Positions 9,701-20,663 of a stretch of 64,000 nt of DNA are shown piece by piece; position 1 is the stretch's first letter; every line of letters begins with the position of its first letter. Position numbers and translations under genes: made by a program. Below the pieces are notes generated by a model. That model was given only the letters and a program-made list of their open reading frames with translations, had not been told where the DNA came from and searched no databases. The stretch spans positions 12,988 through 76,987 of the forward strand of contig CAKOYQ010000007.1 of NCBI GenBank assembly GCA_934130935.1, given 5' to 3'. The stretch comes from an uncultured Clostridia bacterium (GTDB lineage Bacteria; Bacillota; Clostridia; TANB77; CAG-508).

Positions 9701-10215
9701 ATATAATAATCTTTTCCAAATACTCTTTTATGCCATAATGCTATTTCTTCTGCTTTTTGATTTTGACCATTCAATAGTGCTTGATTTACACTTCCAGCTA
9801 AACATGCACTTAAACAGATTATCCCTTCATGATACTTTTCTAATACTTCTAAATCTATTCTCGGCTTATAATAATATCCTTCTGTAAATCCTATTGATAC
9901 TAATTTACTTAAATTTTTATAACCTTCATTATTCTTGGCAAGTAATATTAAATGATTATATTTGTTGTCTATATTAGGTTCTTTGTTAAGTCTTGAACGT
10001 GGTGCAACATATACCTCACACCCTATTATTGGCTTAATTCCTTCTTTTTTACATGCTTTATAAAAGTCAATAGCTCCATACATTACTCCATGGTCTGTTA
10101 TCGCCATTGCTTTCATTCCCAGCTCTTTTGCTCTTACTGGTAAGTCTTTTATTCTATTGGCTCCATCTAATAAACTAAATTCACTATGTATATGTAAGTG
10201 CACAAACTCTGACAT
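6772..10215 (-). CDS. dnaE: DNA polymerase III alpha subunit (DnaE type)
   Basis: This replicative polymerase subunit has about 1,147 residues. The amino-terminal PHP domain is clear (HLHIHSEFSLLDGA, ITDHGVMYGA). The palm has the catalytic aspartates in MPDFDVDFSDVDRQ and the GPGRGSGAGSI motif, and an OB-fold segment (VKIAGIITSVKKKY) lies near the carboxy end. The start at 10215 has a GGGAGAAG site and gives the family-typical MSEFVHLHIHSEF. A longer frame reaching 10323 exists, but its extra residues are translated from a REP-like repeat and should not be annotated. It follows the 6S RNA gene and two inverted repeat copies. Confidence 0.97.
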   Translation of the reverse strand: MSEFVHLHIHSEFSLLDGANRIKDLPVRAKELGMKAMAITDHGVMYGAIDFYKACKKEGIKPIIGCEVYVAPRSRLNKEPNIDNKYNHLILLAKNNEGYKNLSKLVSIGFTEGYYYKPRIDLEVLEKYHEGIICLSACLAGSVNQALLNGQNQKAEEIALWHKRVFGKDYYIEIQNNGLKEQVLANQKLVQLARKLDIPLVATNDAHYLKREDAYNHEILLCIQTGKRMNDEDRMKFETDELYVKSPQEMSDYFSAFPDAIENTVKIADECNVEFEFGHTILPNYDVPAEYPTHYDFLKKLCDDGLKKRYGENPSEEILKRAEYEISIIKKMGYVDYYLIVWDFIHFAKSHGIPVGPGRGSGAGSILAYAIEITDIDPMKYGLLFERFLNPERISMPDFDVDFSDVDRQKVIDYVSEKYGHDHVSQIITFGTMAAKMVIRDVARVLDFPYAEADKLAKMIPTELHITIPKALEQNKELKDLYEADEQIHKLLDIAMALEGMPRQASTHACGVVITKDPVDTYVPLYVRDNQISTQYIMTTLEELGLLKMDFLGLRTLTVIKDTINLVKETKGIDVEFDQEMSDPKVYKLWQEGKTSGIFQFESQGMTNFMKELKPDCLEDLIAGVSLYRPGPMDQIPRYIRGKQNPGHNEYTHPSLEPILNVTYGCMVYQEQVMQIVRDLAGYSLGRADLVRRAMGKKKLDVMAKEREVFINGQVDEEENVVVPGCVRNGIDAESANKIFDEMSEFAKYAFNKSHAACYAVVAYRTAYLKAYYPAEFMASMLNSYLGNLDKVPEYIDECKKLGIEILKPDINKSFGKFTVENGKIRFGLGSIKNVGVQPVENIIKERNTNGEFTGFTDFCERMAGESVNKKCVESLIKAGTFTEFPETRATLLVSFETIIDTIQSYNKKGIDGQVSMFDLGGESSEGENNINEIKYNFTEKPELNERELLSIEKEMLGIYISGHPLEKIREQIIATTNISSLQMHEIDETNDGRQVKIAGIITSVKKKYTKNNKIMAFVTIEDLYGSVEIIVFEPTYIKAQDMLVEENIVMISGRLSVREDDETKIVANEIKNFGENKPNMLTLNITNLTEEQKTKLRGAIKFFHGEQNNISVMVKINEDLKSCGAIYLTDDILKVFEEIVGKENCQ

Positions 10216-10246
10216 AATCTTCTCCCTTAAATAACTTGGGCAAATT

Positions 10247-10440
10247 GGTGTCAGTTCCGCTTTTTCCCTTGGGGGGACATTTGGGGTCGGTTCCATTTTT
10301 GCCCTTTTGAATACTTCTATCACATTATTTTCAATTTTAAAATAGTTTTTTTATTTTTAGCAAAAATGAAAAAAGGGCAAAAATGGAACCGACCCCAAAT
10401 GTCCCCCCAAGGGAAAAAGCGGAGCTGACACTAAATGTCC
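10247..10440. repeat. Inverted pair of REP-like repeats upstream of dnaE
   Basis: Two near-identical copies of about 62 bases face each other (10247-10309 and 10371-10440) and differ at two positions near one end. Each copy is a tandem of two related units, one with GTGTCAG(T/C)TCCGCTTTTTCCC and one with GGGACATTTGGGGTCGGTTC then CATTTTTGCCC. The pair could fold into a long hairpin. A single unit recurs at 23003-23038 in the suf operon. Units of this style resemble REP sequences that spread with REP-associated tyrosine transposases in many Bacillota; no such transposase is in the window. Confidence 0.85.
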
Positions 10441-10645
10441 TAAAAAAAGCAATCCCCGCCTTAGCCGTAAGTTGTCTGAATTTTTAAGGACCTGTCTTCG
10501 ACAGGTGGGTGCCTACTTGAATACTACTGGGCTTCTTACTACTCGAAAGTGTAAGCTTGCACGCCATACTCAAAGACTTTGGCCCCGGCTTAAACTTGTA
10601 GGTTCTAAAAATTCTATGCTATACGCACTATGCAGGGTTTTTGCT
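10441..10645 (-). ncRNA. ssrS: 6S RNA
   Basis: On the minus strand the sequence has the 6S layout. A closing stem pairs CCCTGC...GTGCGTA near the 5' end with TACGG...GCGGGG near the 3' end. A second stem pairs GAATTTTTAGAACC with GGTCCTTAAAAATTC, around a large central bubble and a terminal arm, and the conserved GGCACCCACCTG block is present. A T-run follows at 10448-10442. Upstream, TTGCAA, a 17-base spacer and TATCAT form a promoter. 6S RNA binds the housekeeping RNA polymerase and tunes transcription in stationary phase. The call is from remembered structure; a covariance-model search would settle it. Confidence 0.8.
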
Positions 10646-10781
10646 TATTTTTTATTAATAATATGATAGCATATAATTCCACTTATTGCAAATATTTTAT
10701 AGTTCAAATCTTTTAAATTTTATATGCTGTTTTTATTATTTCTCCTTTTTTTTAATTTATTCTCTTTCTTTTTCTCTTTTA

Positions 10782-11496
10782 TTAATTTGACAATATAACA
10801 ATTCCTCCATAATCAATTACATCTAGTCCACTAAAATCGATTATATTTAAATCTCTTTGTTGTATAAACTGTTTTATACTTCCATCTTTATCAATTTTTT
10901 TTAAGTCTCCAGAAATTATTATGTTATTATTTATTCTCGAAATTGCACCACCTATAAAGCCTTTTATATTACTATATCCATTTTCATTCAGTAACTTTAT
11001 GTCTAATTCATTCTTTAGGTATAAAACATCTACTTTATGTTTTAATAATATCTTATATAATCCTTTATCTGTAACAATCGCACTATTATCGTCAATTACT
11101 GCTATTGAACAATTTGTATATCCTTGTGTTGTATTTATAAGTTCATATCCTTGTTTTACCAATTCCTCTTTTATTTTATAATCTGTATATATAAAGTTAT
11201 GTAATGCTTTTTTTCCTATTGTACAAACATTATATTTTATGTCATAAGGATATTTTTTGTCTATATATTCTACTCCTTTTTCTATATTATACCATTCTTG
11301 AAGATCGTTTTTTATTTGAATATACTTACTCGGCTCCACTATTAATTTTTCTCCGATTTTGCACGTAAAAATATCCACATGTGCTGATATTTCTGGATAT
11401 ACATTATCACTTTTTTTTATTTCTTTTAGTTTATATCCTAATTCTTTTAATTTTTCTTTTTCGATTTTTCTCATTCGCTCATCTATTATTACAATT

Positions 11497-11507
<11 letters not shown>
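10782..11507 (-). CDS. Unknown protein, possible GME-fold (DUF6873-like) family, in the pur operon
   Basis: This 241-residue soluble protein has GYTNCSIAVIDDNSAIVTDKG at about 130-150 and GFIGGAISRINNNIIISGDL near 190-210. From memory these match a family annotated as DUF6873 with a guanidino-modifying-enzyme fold, but I cannot confirm it. Its start overlaps the end of purB by 11 bases, so it is translated from the same message as purA and purB. No catalytic residues can be assigned. The link with purine synthesis is by position only. Confidence 0.6.
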
Positions 11508-14147
<2,640 letters not shown>

Positions 14148-14165
14148 TTATTCTGCTACATTTGC

Positions 14166-14194
14166 ATTATACTTGTTTTTTTAGGTTTATGCAA
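14166..14194 (-). promoter_or_regulatory. Promoter of the purA operon
   Basis: On the minus strand TTGCAT (14194-14189), a 17-base spacer and TATAAT (14171-14166) precede purA. The untranslated leader is about 50 bases. I see no PurR-box-like palindrome or purine riboswitch. Confidence 0.75.
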
Positions 14195-14216
14195 TGTTTT
14201 TTACTATATTTCTCAT

Positions 14217-15008
14217 TTATTTTATACAATCATCTAATTTTTCATATTTAATATATTCAATATTACTATTTTTACTTCTTTCTACCATACATTCATAAAC
14301 TTGGTTTCTTAAATCATTTTTTTGTTCGTGCAAGTTTAAACATGTATCTGGAAAGAATGGTCCATCAATATATGTAACAATCCTAACCTTATTTCTATTT
14401 TTCCCATAACATTGATATGTATTTGTCATACAAAAAGTTGGTTTATTATATTGCACTGGATACTTGAATGACACTGCCTTAAAAGGTCTTATTTTAGTAT
14501 AATATGGCCATATGTGAGCCTCTGGATATATAGTAATAGGATGTCCTTTATCTATATGTGTTTTAATTGCAGATATAAAATTTTTCATCCCATTTTTATT
14601 ATTTGGAATTGGTATTGCTCCTAGTAATTGAACGCTATTTCCCAGAATCTTCATAGAAACATTTTCTGGATTTACTATAAAATGATTTCTTTTCGGGTAC
14701 ATTGGAAGACTAGGTATAAATACATCAGCAAAAACTTGTGTATGGTTTACATACACAAAATACCCCTGTTTTTTATATTCTTTTAACTTTTCTTTTCCTA
14801 TATATTTTATTCTAAATTTAGTTTTACCATATATAATTTTTATTGGCATACTTAGTACATTTTGCAATAAAAAAGAGGCAAAATTCCACAAAGGGTTTTT
14901 GTGAATATATTTATAATTTTCATCAATAACCCTAGGCGTTATATTTGCCCCAGAAAACTCATCATTTAGTTCATCTTTATAGTAATTGATTTTATTAGAT
15001 TTCATCAT
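14217..15008 (-). CDS. PlsC-family lysophospholipid-type acyltransferase
   Basis: This 263-residue membrane-associated acyltransferase has the acceptor motif YVNHTQVFADVFIPS, with five residues between His and Asp where the classical PlsC motif has four. The second block, TIYPEAHIWPYYTKIRPFK, matches the EGTR-like region. It presumably transfers an acyl chain from acyl-ACP or acyl-phosphate to a glycerolipid or glycolipid. Its start overlaps the preceding GT8-acyltransferase fusion gene by 14 bases, so the three genes from 17637 down form one message. The spacing variant suggests a subfamily different from the phosphatidate-forming enzyme. Confidence 0.8.
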   Translation of the reverse strand: MMKSNKINYYKDELNDEFSGANITPRVIDENYKYIHKNPLWNFASFLLQNVLSMPIKIIYGKTKFRIKYIGKEKLKEYKKQGYFVYVNHTQVFADVFIPSLPMYPKRNHFIVNPENVSMKILGNSVQLLGAIPIPNNKNGMKNFISAIKTHIDKGHPITIYPEAHIWPYYTKIRPFKAVSFKYPVQYNKPTFCMTNTYQCYGKNRNKVRIVTYIDGPFFPDTCLNLHEQKNDLRNQVYECMVERSKNSNIEYIKYEKLDDCIK

Positions 15009-16797
15009 TTACTTCCTTTTTTAATGTAGTATATTCTAGTGGAATTCCATAAAATTCCTCATAAATATTTTTCCAAATCTCGAAATTTTTGTTTTTCATA
15101 ATCTGAACGTTTTCTTTTTCAGACAAGTTCTGATTTGGATATATTGGTTCCTCTATATGAACATAATATTCTTTTATTGGGAAACCATCTTCTCCTATTA
15201 TGTCACTATCTGTCATTGTTATAAATATTGGTATAACTGGAACATTGCTTCTTGCTGCAAGCTTATATGCTCCATTTTTCAATGGTTTTGGTTTTTCGTA
15301 ATTCCACCATAAACTTTGCTCTGGATAAATTAATATAAAGTCTCCTCTTCTTAAAATTATATCTGATGCTTGCATAAATTTTATCATTGTTCTTGTATTT
15401 GAACTTAATGGCAATGTATCCGCATTTCTGAATAGAAATCCATAAAATCCTGAAAAATTAGTATAGTTGCCTTCTCTTATTACTTTATACAATTTTTTCT
15501 TTTCTCTTTGTCCTGATAATGAGAATACCTCTTCTATTGTAAATGAGTCAAATGGGTTGAAATGATTACATGTTAATATTGCCCCACTTTTAATATTGCT
15601 TAAATTTTCTAAGCCTATTACATCTTTTATAATTAATTTGTTGTCTTTTATAATTGCCTCTAGGAATTTTTCGCCTAATTTATTTGCAAATTTATTTTTC
15701 CATCTGTTTTTTCTCTTTGTCTTTAAATAGTCCACATTTTCTGGAGTTAATTCTATTGTTGGAGGATCATTTTCTGCATCTACATCAAATTTTCCTTCTT
15801 TTTCAAGCTGTTTTATCTTCTCTAGTATTTCCACTCGCTCCTTGGATTTCTCAGTTACAACAATATTTCTAAAAATTCTATCATCTCCGACACAACTAGC
15901 CTCTGTTTTGGCAAGTTCACGTAGTTTCTCATCTGCAACTCTATCTTCATATTTCATTTCATCTGTGAAATTATTTTTTACTTCTTGTAGCTTATCATAG
16001 AACTCTGTTTTTTGGGCAAAGTTCCAAAAATAGTTCGCATATGCTATATTATCATAGTGCCATGGTTTATATTGATAATTATAATGAATTAATTTTATAT
16101 TATCTTCGTTCACGTCTTTGGTAGCATTTGGCATTACATTCCAAGAAGCATCTAATAATTTTACTCTCCCTTTACATATCCTATTCAAATAATCTTGGTC
16201 TTGCACTACAGAATATTTTACATTTTCTAATAAATATAAAAACTTTTCCTGAAATTTATTTTTTCTAAGCTCATCTAAATTCATTATTAACATTCCAGCA
16301 TTAAAGTAATTTTTATAACTTGAAACTCCAACTACTTTTTCAACGTATTCCTGAAACACTTCATTTTGTTGAATTATGTCATCTCGTACTGCTCCAACTA
16401 AGTTATCTCCTATGTCTTCTTTATATAATTCTACAACATCTGTTAAAAGAACTATATCACTATCTAAATATATTGCTTTATTATATTGTGGATATAAATT
16501 TGATATAAATAGTCTAAAATATGTTGTCATAGAAAAATAGTCTCTTGTATATAGTTTGTTCTTTATTTTTTCAATATAATAATTTAAATCTACAAATTCT
16601 ATACTAATATTATCTTTTGTATATTTATTAATTTTTTCTTTATTCTCTTCACTAATATTTGTACATAATATTTTTATCACATAATAATTTTCTTCTGTTG
16701 AATGTTCTACAATAGATTGTAATGTTACAGCTAAAAATGGTATATACTCATCATCAACAGCAAAAAATATTGGTATTATTTCTTGGTATTTTTCCAT
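14995..16797 (-). CDS. GT8 glycosyltransferase fused to a PlsC-type acyltransferase
   Basis: This 600-residue two-domain protein has at residues 1-270 a family 8 glycosyltransferase: IFFAVDDEYIPFLAVTLQSI, the metal-binding DSD at 112-114 (IYLDSDIVLL), NAGMLIMNLDEL, and the carboxy-terminal HYNYQYKPWHY. A charged linker of about 90 residues follows. The last 230 residues are a PlsC domain with a classical HX4D (CNHFNPFDS) and LIYPEQSLWW. It should both glycosylate and acylate a membrane lipid or precursor. It starts directly after the upstream GT8 gene and overlaps the downstream acyltransferase. I do not recall this fusion as a characterised enzyme. Confidence 0.85.
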   Translation of the reverse strand: MEKYQEIIPIFFAVDDEYIPFLAVTLQSIVEHSTEENYYVIKILCTNISEENKEKINKYTKDNISIEFVDLNYYIEKIKNKLYTRDYFSMTTYFRLFISNLYPQYNKAIYLDSDIVLLTDVVELYKEDIGDNLVGAVRDDIIQQNEVFQEYVEKVVGVSSYKNYFNAGMLIMNLDELRKNKFQEKFLYLLENVKYSVVQDQDYLNRICKGRVKLLDASWNVMPNATKDVNEDNIKLIHYNYQYKPWHYDNIAYANYFWNFAQKTEFYDKLQEVKNNFTDEMKYEDRVADEKLRELAKTEASCVGDDRIFRNIVVTEKSKERVEILEKIKQLEKEGKFDVDAENDPPTIELTPENVDYLKTKRKNRWKNKFANKLGEKFLEAIIKDNKLIIKDVIGLENLSNIKSGAILTCNHFNPFDSFTIEEVFSLSGQREKKKLYKVIREGNYTNFSGFYGFLFRNADTLPLSSNTRTMIKFMQASDIILRRGDFILIYPEQSLWWNYEKPKPLKNGAYKLAARSNVPVIPIFITMTDSDIIGEDGFPIKEYYVHIEEPIYPNQNLSEKENVQIMKNKNFEIWKNIYEEFYGIPLEYTTLKKEVNDEI

Positions 16798-17637
16798 CTA
16801 AACTTCCTCTTTCATCCTTACATTAAATTCTTCTTTTAGCCTTAAATATTCTTCTAAATCTTCGTCAAAATAATAACATTTTAGTACTTTATGAACTTCT
16901 TCTATATTCCATTGTTTAAAATTTTCCGTATGTGGATATGGCAAAAACATCAGTCTTTTGCAAAAATGACAAATTACAGTATCTTTTTTGTTAAATTTTG
17001 ATTGTTCATTATATATTCTTGGTAATATTTTCTTTTTTGTAGTTGACCAATATACTGCGTCTTGGTCTGCAAATAACATTTTTTTTGTTTTGATTTTTTC
17101 TCTTGCTTTTTTTAATAATCCTGTTTCTTTTATTTTTTTCATATTTAATAATAACATTCCTGCATTTATATAATCTGGTCTTATTAACCAACAACCATAC
17201 TTTTCTTTAACTGCTGCATATTCATATTCTTCAATGTTAATATTAAATAATTGTGCAATATCTCTACCAACCATAATATCTATATCTAAATATAATAATT
17301 TGTCTGGAATCTCTGGAACAAGATCTGCAAATAATCTTAGTAAAGTATATGGTGTGCAATATGCACCTTCATTTACACAATTTTTAAATTCATTTTCATA
17401 AATTTTTGTTACATCTATTTTTGTTACTTTGTTTTTTTGATTTTTTCTTTTTACTACTTCATTCAAAAAATCTACTTGTTCATCTTTAATCGGGGTATAT
17501 TCTGGTTTTATCCTTGTTAATTCTGCTGTGAATATATAACAATTTATTACTTCACTTGTTCTGTTTATTATCGATATTAGTTCTGTTAATGCTCCATCAA
17601 ATACTTTTTCATTTCCACATAATAATAAATTTATCAT
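16798..17637 (-). CDS. Family 8 glycosyltransferase
   Basis: This 279-residue protein has the GT8 metal motif YLDIDIMVGRDIAQLF (Asp-x-Asp about residue 120), NAGMLLLNMKKIKE and the ADQDAVYW block. GT8 enzymes use UDP-Glc or UDP-Gal with retention of configuration. It leads a three-gene unit with a GT8-PlsC fusion and a PlsC protein, so a glycolipid or lipid-linked glycan is the likely product. It has a GAGGAG site eight bases before the ATG. No signal peptide or membrane segment is seen, so it works on the cytoplasmic side. Confidence 0.85.
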   Translation of the reverse strand: MINLLLCGNEKVFDGALTELISIINRTSEVINCYIFTAELTRIKPEYTPIKDEQVDFLNEVVKRKNQKNKVTKIDVTKIYENEFKNCVNEGAYCTPYTLLRLFADLVPEIPDKLLYLDIDIMVGRDIAQLFNINIEEYEYAAVKEKYGCWLIRPDYINAGMLLLNMKKIKETGLLKKAREKIKTKKMLFADQDAVYWSTTKKKILPRIYNEQSKFNKKDTVICHFCKRLMFLPYPHTENFKQWNIEEVHKVLKCYYFDEDLEEYLRLKEEFNVRMKEEV

Positions 17638-17792
17638 TTTCTCCTCTTTTTTGTTTATTATCTCATAATATTTATGATACCATTTTATTTAATTTTTATC
17701 AAGAATTTTTTTACAATATTCAAATATTTCTTTAAATTTTATTAATTATATTAAATTTATTTTATTTTATTTTTTCTTTATTACTAAAGGCT

Positions 17793-17826
17793 TAAAAGAC
17801 GCTCTATTATAGAACGTCTTTTTTTT
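17793..17826 (-). terminator. Terminator after the truncated histidine kinase
   Basis: AAGACG(T)TCTA and TAGAGCGTCTT form a stem around a three-base loop on the minus strand. The kinase remnant's last codons run into the stem, which suggests that a deletion joined the gene to a terminator that was once further away. Confidence 0.75.
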
Positions 17827-18346
17827 GTAGCTCATATACTATATCCACATTATCACAAACGTTTTGAGAATGTGTGACAATTTTTTCTAATACATCTGCA
17901 TTTGCTTGTATTACTGCAAGTGGTGTTTTCAATTCATGTGATGCATCAGAAATAAATTGTTTTTGTTTTTCTAATGTATCTTCAACAGGTTTAACAATAA
18001 TTTCTGATACCTTTTTAGAAACAACATATATAATAATCAAAGCAAGTCCTGAAGCGGCACATGAAAATATAACCATATCTTGTATGTGTGTATTTACTTT
18101 TTGATTTTCTTGATTTATATATTCCTGAATTTCTGGATTTAACATTGATTGCTGAAAATTCGGCTTGTCTCTCATTCTTGTCATCCTAGCTATATTTTCT
18201 CTTGACAAATGTATTGCATTATTGCAATTTAAAACTGCAAACAAAATAATAATTCCAATAACTATAATTGATAATGAAAGCATCATTAAAGTGAATATTT
18301 TTGACCTTAATTTTTTAATCATTTCAAAATTGTAATTATCTTTCAA
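17807..18346 (-). pseudogene. Truncated sensor histidine kinase (no ATPase domain)
   Basis: This 179-residue remnant keeps two membrane segments (about 16-38 and 88-108), the linker (KPVEDTLEKQKQFISDASHELKTPL, with the phospho-acceptor His) and the start of the dimerisation helix. The ATP-binding catalytic domain, some 150 residues, is missing. The frame ends in unrelated codons within a terminator stem. It overlaps the 3' end of the response regulator by 11 bases, as in a normal operon. It could still be membrane-inserted but cannot phosphorylate itself. Confidence 0.85.
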
Positions 18347-18794
18347 TTTCTACCTCCAATTTATAGCCAAGTCCTCTAACAGCCTTTATTTTTACATTTG
18401 ATTGCAATATCTTTAATTTTTTTCTTAAAAATGAAACATATACTTCAACATTATTATATTCTGCCTCACTGTCATAGCCCCAAATTTTATTAGCTAATAT
18501 TTCTCTACCCATAATTTGGTTCTTATTTAATAATAATGATTCTAATAATTCTAATTCTTTACCATTTATTGCAATTTCATTTTGATTTGCTTTCATCTTT
18601 CCTGTCTTTAAATCTAATACTAAATCTCCAAATTTCATGTCATCTGTATTATCTAAGTCTAAAATATTTGATATTGCTTCATCTTCTCCTTTTTCTCCAT
18701 CTGTCTCAACTTTTACTGAAAATCCTTCTTTATTCAATGTTTCTGATATTGCATCTGCTAAACTGTATTCATCTTCTATTATTAATACTTTCAT
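18336..18794 (-). pseudogene. OmpR-family response regulator with internally deleted receiver
   Basis: This is an open frame of 152 residues where about 225 are normal. The first 45 residues are an ordinary receiver start (VLIIEDEYSLADAISETL), then the frame jumps at about residue 45 to the linker and winged helix (LDNTDDMKFGDLVL, KLKILQSNVKIKAVRGLGY). The phospho-acceptor Asp, the Thr/Ser and the TKPF Lys are all lost, an in-frame deletion of about 70 codons. The DNA-binding domain is whole, so a phosphorylation-independent DNA binder is possible. It is paired with an equally damaged kinase. The start has a GGAGATG site. Confidence 0.85.
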
Positions 18795-18814
18795 TTCATC
18801 ATCTCCATATATTT

Positions 18815-18847
18815 ATTATATAGAACTTTTATTGAATTTCTATTGAA
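18815..18847 (-). promoter_or_regulatory. Promoter with direct repeats upstream of the deleted response regulator
   Basis: On the minus strand TTCAATA occurs twice (18847-18841 and 18836-18830) with a GTTC half-copy before a TATAAT -10 (18820-18815). Spaced direct repeats at the -35 position are the usual operator of OmpR-family regulators, so this was probably an autoregulated promoter. Confidence 0.55.
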
Positions 18848-18860
18848 CTTATTATACACA

Positions 18861-19553
18861 TTAATTATTTAATATTGTTTTTACTACCTCTCCAGCAATT
18901 ATTAAACCTGCAACAGATGGAACAAATGAAATACTTCCTGGAACTTGATTTCTATCTTTCTTGTTTGATTTTATTGGTTCTTCTTTTGAATATACCACTT
19001 TCAGTTTCTTAACTCCTCTATTTCTTAATTCTTTTCTCATTACCTTAGCAAGTGGGCAAATGCTTGTTTTGTAAATATCAGCCACTTCGAACCTTGTTGG
19101 TTCTAGCTTATTCCCCGTTCCCATACAAGATATTATTGGAATATTTAATCTTTCAGCTCTAACAACTAATTCTATTTTTGCTGTTACTGTATCTATACAG
19201 TCTACAATGTAGTCTATAGAATCATCAAGTATTCCTTCTGTTTCTGGCATAAAAAATTCCTGATGAATTTCTACATTTGCATTTGGATTTATATCTAAAA
19301 TTCTTTGTTTTGCTATTTCAACTTTAGGTTTTCCTATTGTTTTGTGTGTTGCTAATATTTGTCTATTTAGATTTGTTAATTCAACACAATCATTATCTAT
19401 TAATACTAAATTTCCAATTCCCGCTCTAACAAGTCCTTCTAAAGCAAATGAACCTACTCCGCCCAAACCAAATATTGCTATTTTTGTATTATTTAGTTTT
19501 TCTACTCCATCTTTACCTACTACTAATTCTGTCCTTGAAAACTGATTTAACAT
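18861..19553 (-). CDS. tcdA: tRNA threonylcarbamoyladenosine dehydratase (TcdA/CsdL)
   Basis: This 230-residue E1-like enzyme of the ThiF/MoeB group converts t6A to cyclic t6A at position 37 of ANN-decoding tRNAs. It shows the ATP-binding GLGGVGSFALEGLVRAGIG (residues 29-47), DNDCVELTNLNRQI, the DCIDTVTAK motif and SISFVPSVAGLIIAGEVV near the end, all typical of TcdA. Its start overlaps the mnmA stop by seven bases, forming a tRNA-modification pair. The nearby SUF genes make sense because MnmA takes sulfur from a cysteine desulfurase. Confidence 0.93.
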   Translation of the reverse strand: MLNQFSRTELVVGKDGVEKLNNTKIAIFGLGGVGSFALEGLVRAGIGNLVLIDNDCVELTNLNRQILATHKTIGKPKVEIAKQRILDINPNANVEIHQEFFMPETEGILDDSIDYIVDCIDTVTAKIELVVRAERLNIPIISCMGTGNKLEPTRFEVADIYKTSICPLAKVMRKELRNRGVKKLKVVYSKEEPIKSNKKDRNQVPGSISFVPSVAGLIIAGEVVKTILNN

Positions 19554-20602
19554 ATTTTGCCTCCTCCTAATACAATATCTTCTACATAAAATACAGCTGA
19601 TTGTCCTGGTGTGATTGCTCTTTGTGGTTCATCAAATATTACTTTTACTTGTTTCTCTCCATTCTGTTCTATTCTTGCTTTTGCTACTTTTGAAGAATAT
19701 CTTGTCTTTACTTCTACTTCTATTGGTTCTTTTATTTCGTCTATTAATAATAAGTTAATATCTATTACATTGACTTCTTTTTTGTATAATTCACTTTCTT
19801 CGCCAACAATCACTTCATTTTTAATCGGATTAAGTCCTATAACAAATAATGGAACTTTATATGAAATTCCAAGTCCTTTTCTTTGCCCTATTGTATAATT
19901 ATATAATCCTGTATGTTTTCCTAAGATTTCGCCTTTGCTATTTACTATGTTTCCTTTTTTAGGCTTTAATTCTGAATTATTTTCTAAGAATTTTTTATAA
20001 TTTCCATCAGGAACAAAACAAATATCTTCACTATCTGGTTTGTTTGCAACTTTTAAATTGTTTTCTCTTGCTATTTCTCTAATTTGCTCCTTATCTTCAA
20101 AATCTGCAAGTGGGAAAATTACGTGTTTTATTAATTCCTTTGGAATATTCCATAATACATAACTTTGATCTTTTTTTCCTGCATTTGATTTTTTTAGTAC
20201 CCATTTACCATATTTTTCACTATATTCTGTTTTTGCATAATGACCTGTTGCAATATATTCACACCCTAATTCTTTGGCTTTTTCCCACATATACCCAAAT
20301 TTCATATATCTATTACATTCTATACATGGATTTGGTGTTTTGCAATTTGAATAGCAATCTATAAAGTCTTGTATAACATGCTTTTTAAATAGTTCTTTAC
20401 AATTATCTGTAAAGTGTGGTATTCCTATTGAATTACATACATTCTTAGCATCTATATATGTATTTATATTACAACAACTACTTCCTGCAAATAGTTCTAA
20501 TGTTATTCCTATTGGTTCATATCCATTTTGTTTTAACAATAAGGCTGAAACACTACTATCTACTCCTCCACTCATTCCTAATAATACTTTTTTATTTTCC
20601 AT
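19547..20602 (-). CDS. mnmA: tRNA-specific 2-thiouridylase MnmA
   Basis: This 351-residue enzyme puts sulfur on the wobble uridine of Lys, Glu and Gln tRNAs. It has the PP-loop (LLGMSGGVDSSVSALLL), the first catalytic Cys region (CNRYMKFG and its neighbours), TGHYAKTEYSEKYGKW, the second catalytic Cys in SEDICFVPDG, and GKHTGLYNYTIGQRKGLGI. The ATG at 20602 follows GGAAGGAA; a longer start adds eight residues with no ribosome site. It lies between sufU and tcdA on the same strand. Confidence 0.95.
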   Translation of the reverse strand: MENKKVLLGMSGGVDSSVSALLLKQNGYEPIGITLELFAGSSCCNINTYIDAKNVCNSIGIPHFTDNCKELFKKHVIQDFIDCYSNCKTPNPCIECNRYMKFGYMWEKAKELGCEYIATGHYAKTEYSEKYGKWVLKKSNAGKKDQSYVLWNIPKELIKHVIFPLADFEDKEQIREIARENNLKVANKPDSEDICFVPDGNYKKFLENNSELKPKKGNIVNSKGEILGKHTGLYNYTIGQRKGLGISYKVPLFVIGLNPIKNEVIVGEESELYKKEVNVIDINLLLIDEIKEPIEVEVKTRYSSKVAKARIEQNGEKQVKVIFDEPQRAITPGQSAVFYVEDIVLGGGKIC

Positions 20603-20663
20603 TTCAATTCCTTCCATAGTTACCATATCTTTGCTTTCTTACTTAATGGCAACAATTTATTGT

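Noticed and set aside
9273..9887. Plus-strand open frame of 204 codons rich in Leu, His and Phe
   Set aside because: It is the antisense shadow of dnaE; such Leu/His/Phe-rich frames arise opposite AT-rich Lys/Glu/Asn coding sequence throughout the window.
10216..10323. Amino-terminal extension of DnaE by 36 residues
   Set aside because: The extra codons are translated from a REP-like repeat, have no ribosome site and are absent from the family; the start at 10215 has both a ribosome site and the standard MSEFVHLHIHSEF beginning.
10472..10666. Plus-strand open frame of 64 codons
   Set aside because: It lies entirely within and antisense to the 6S RNA and shows no ribosome site or protein-like composition.
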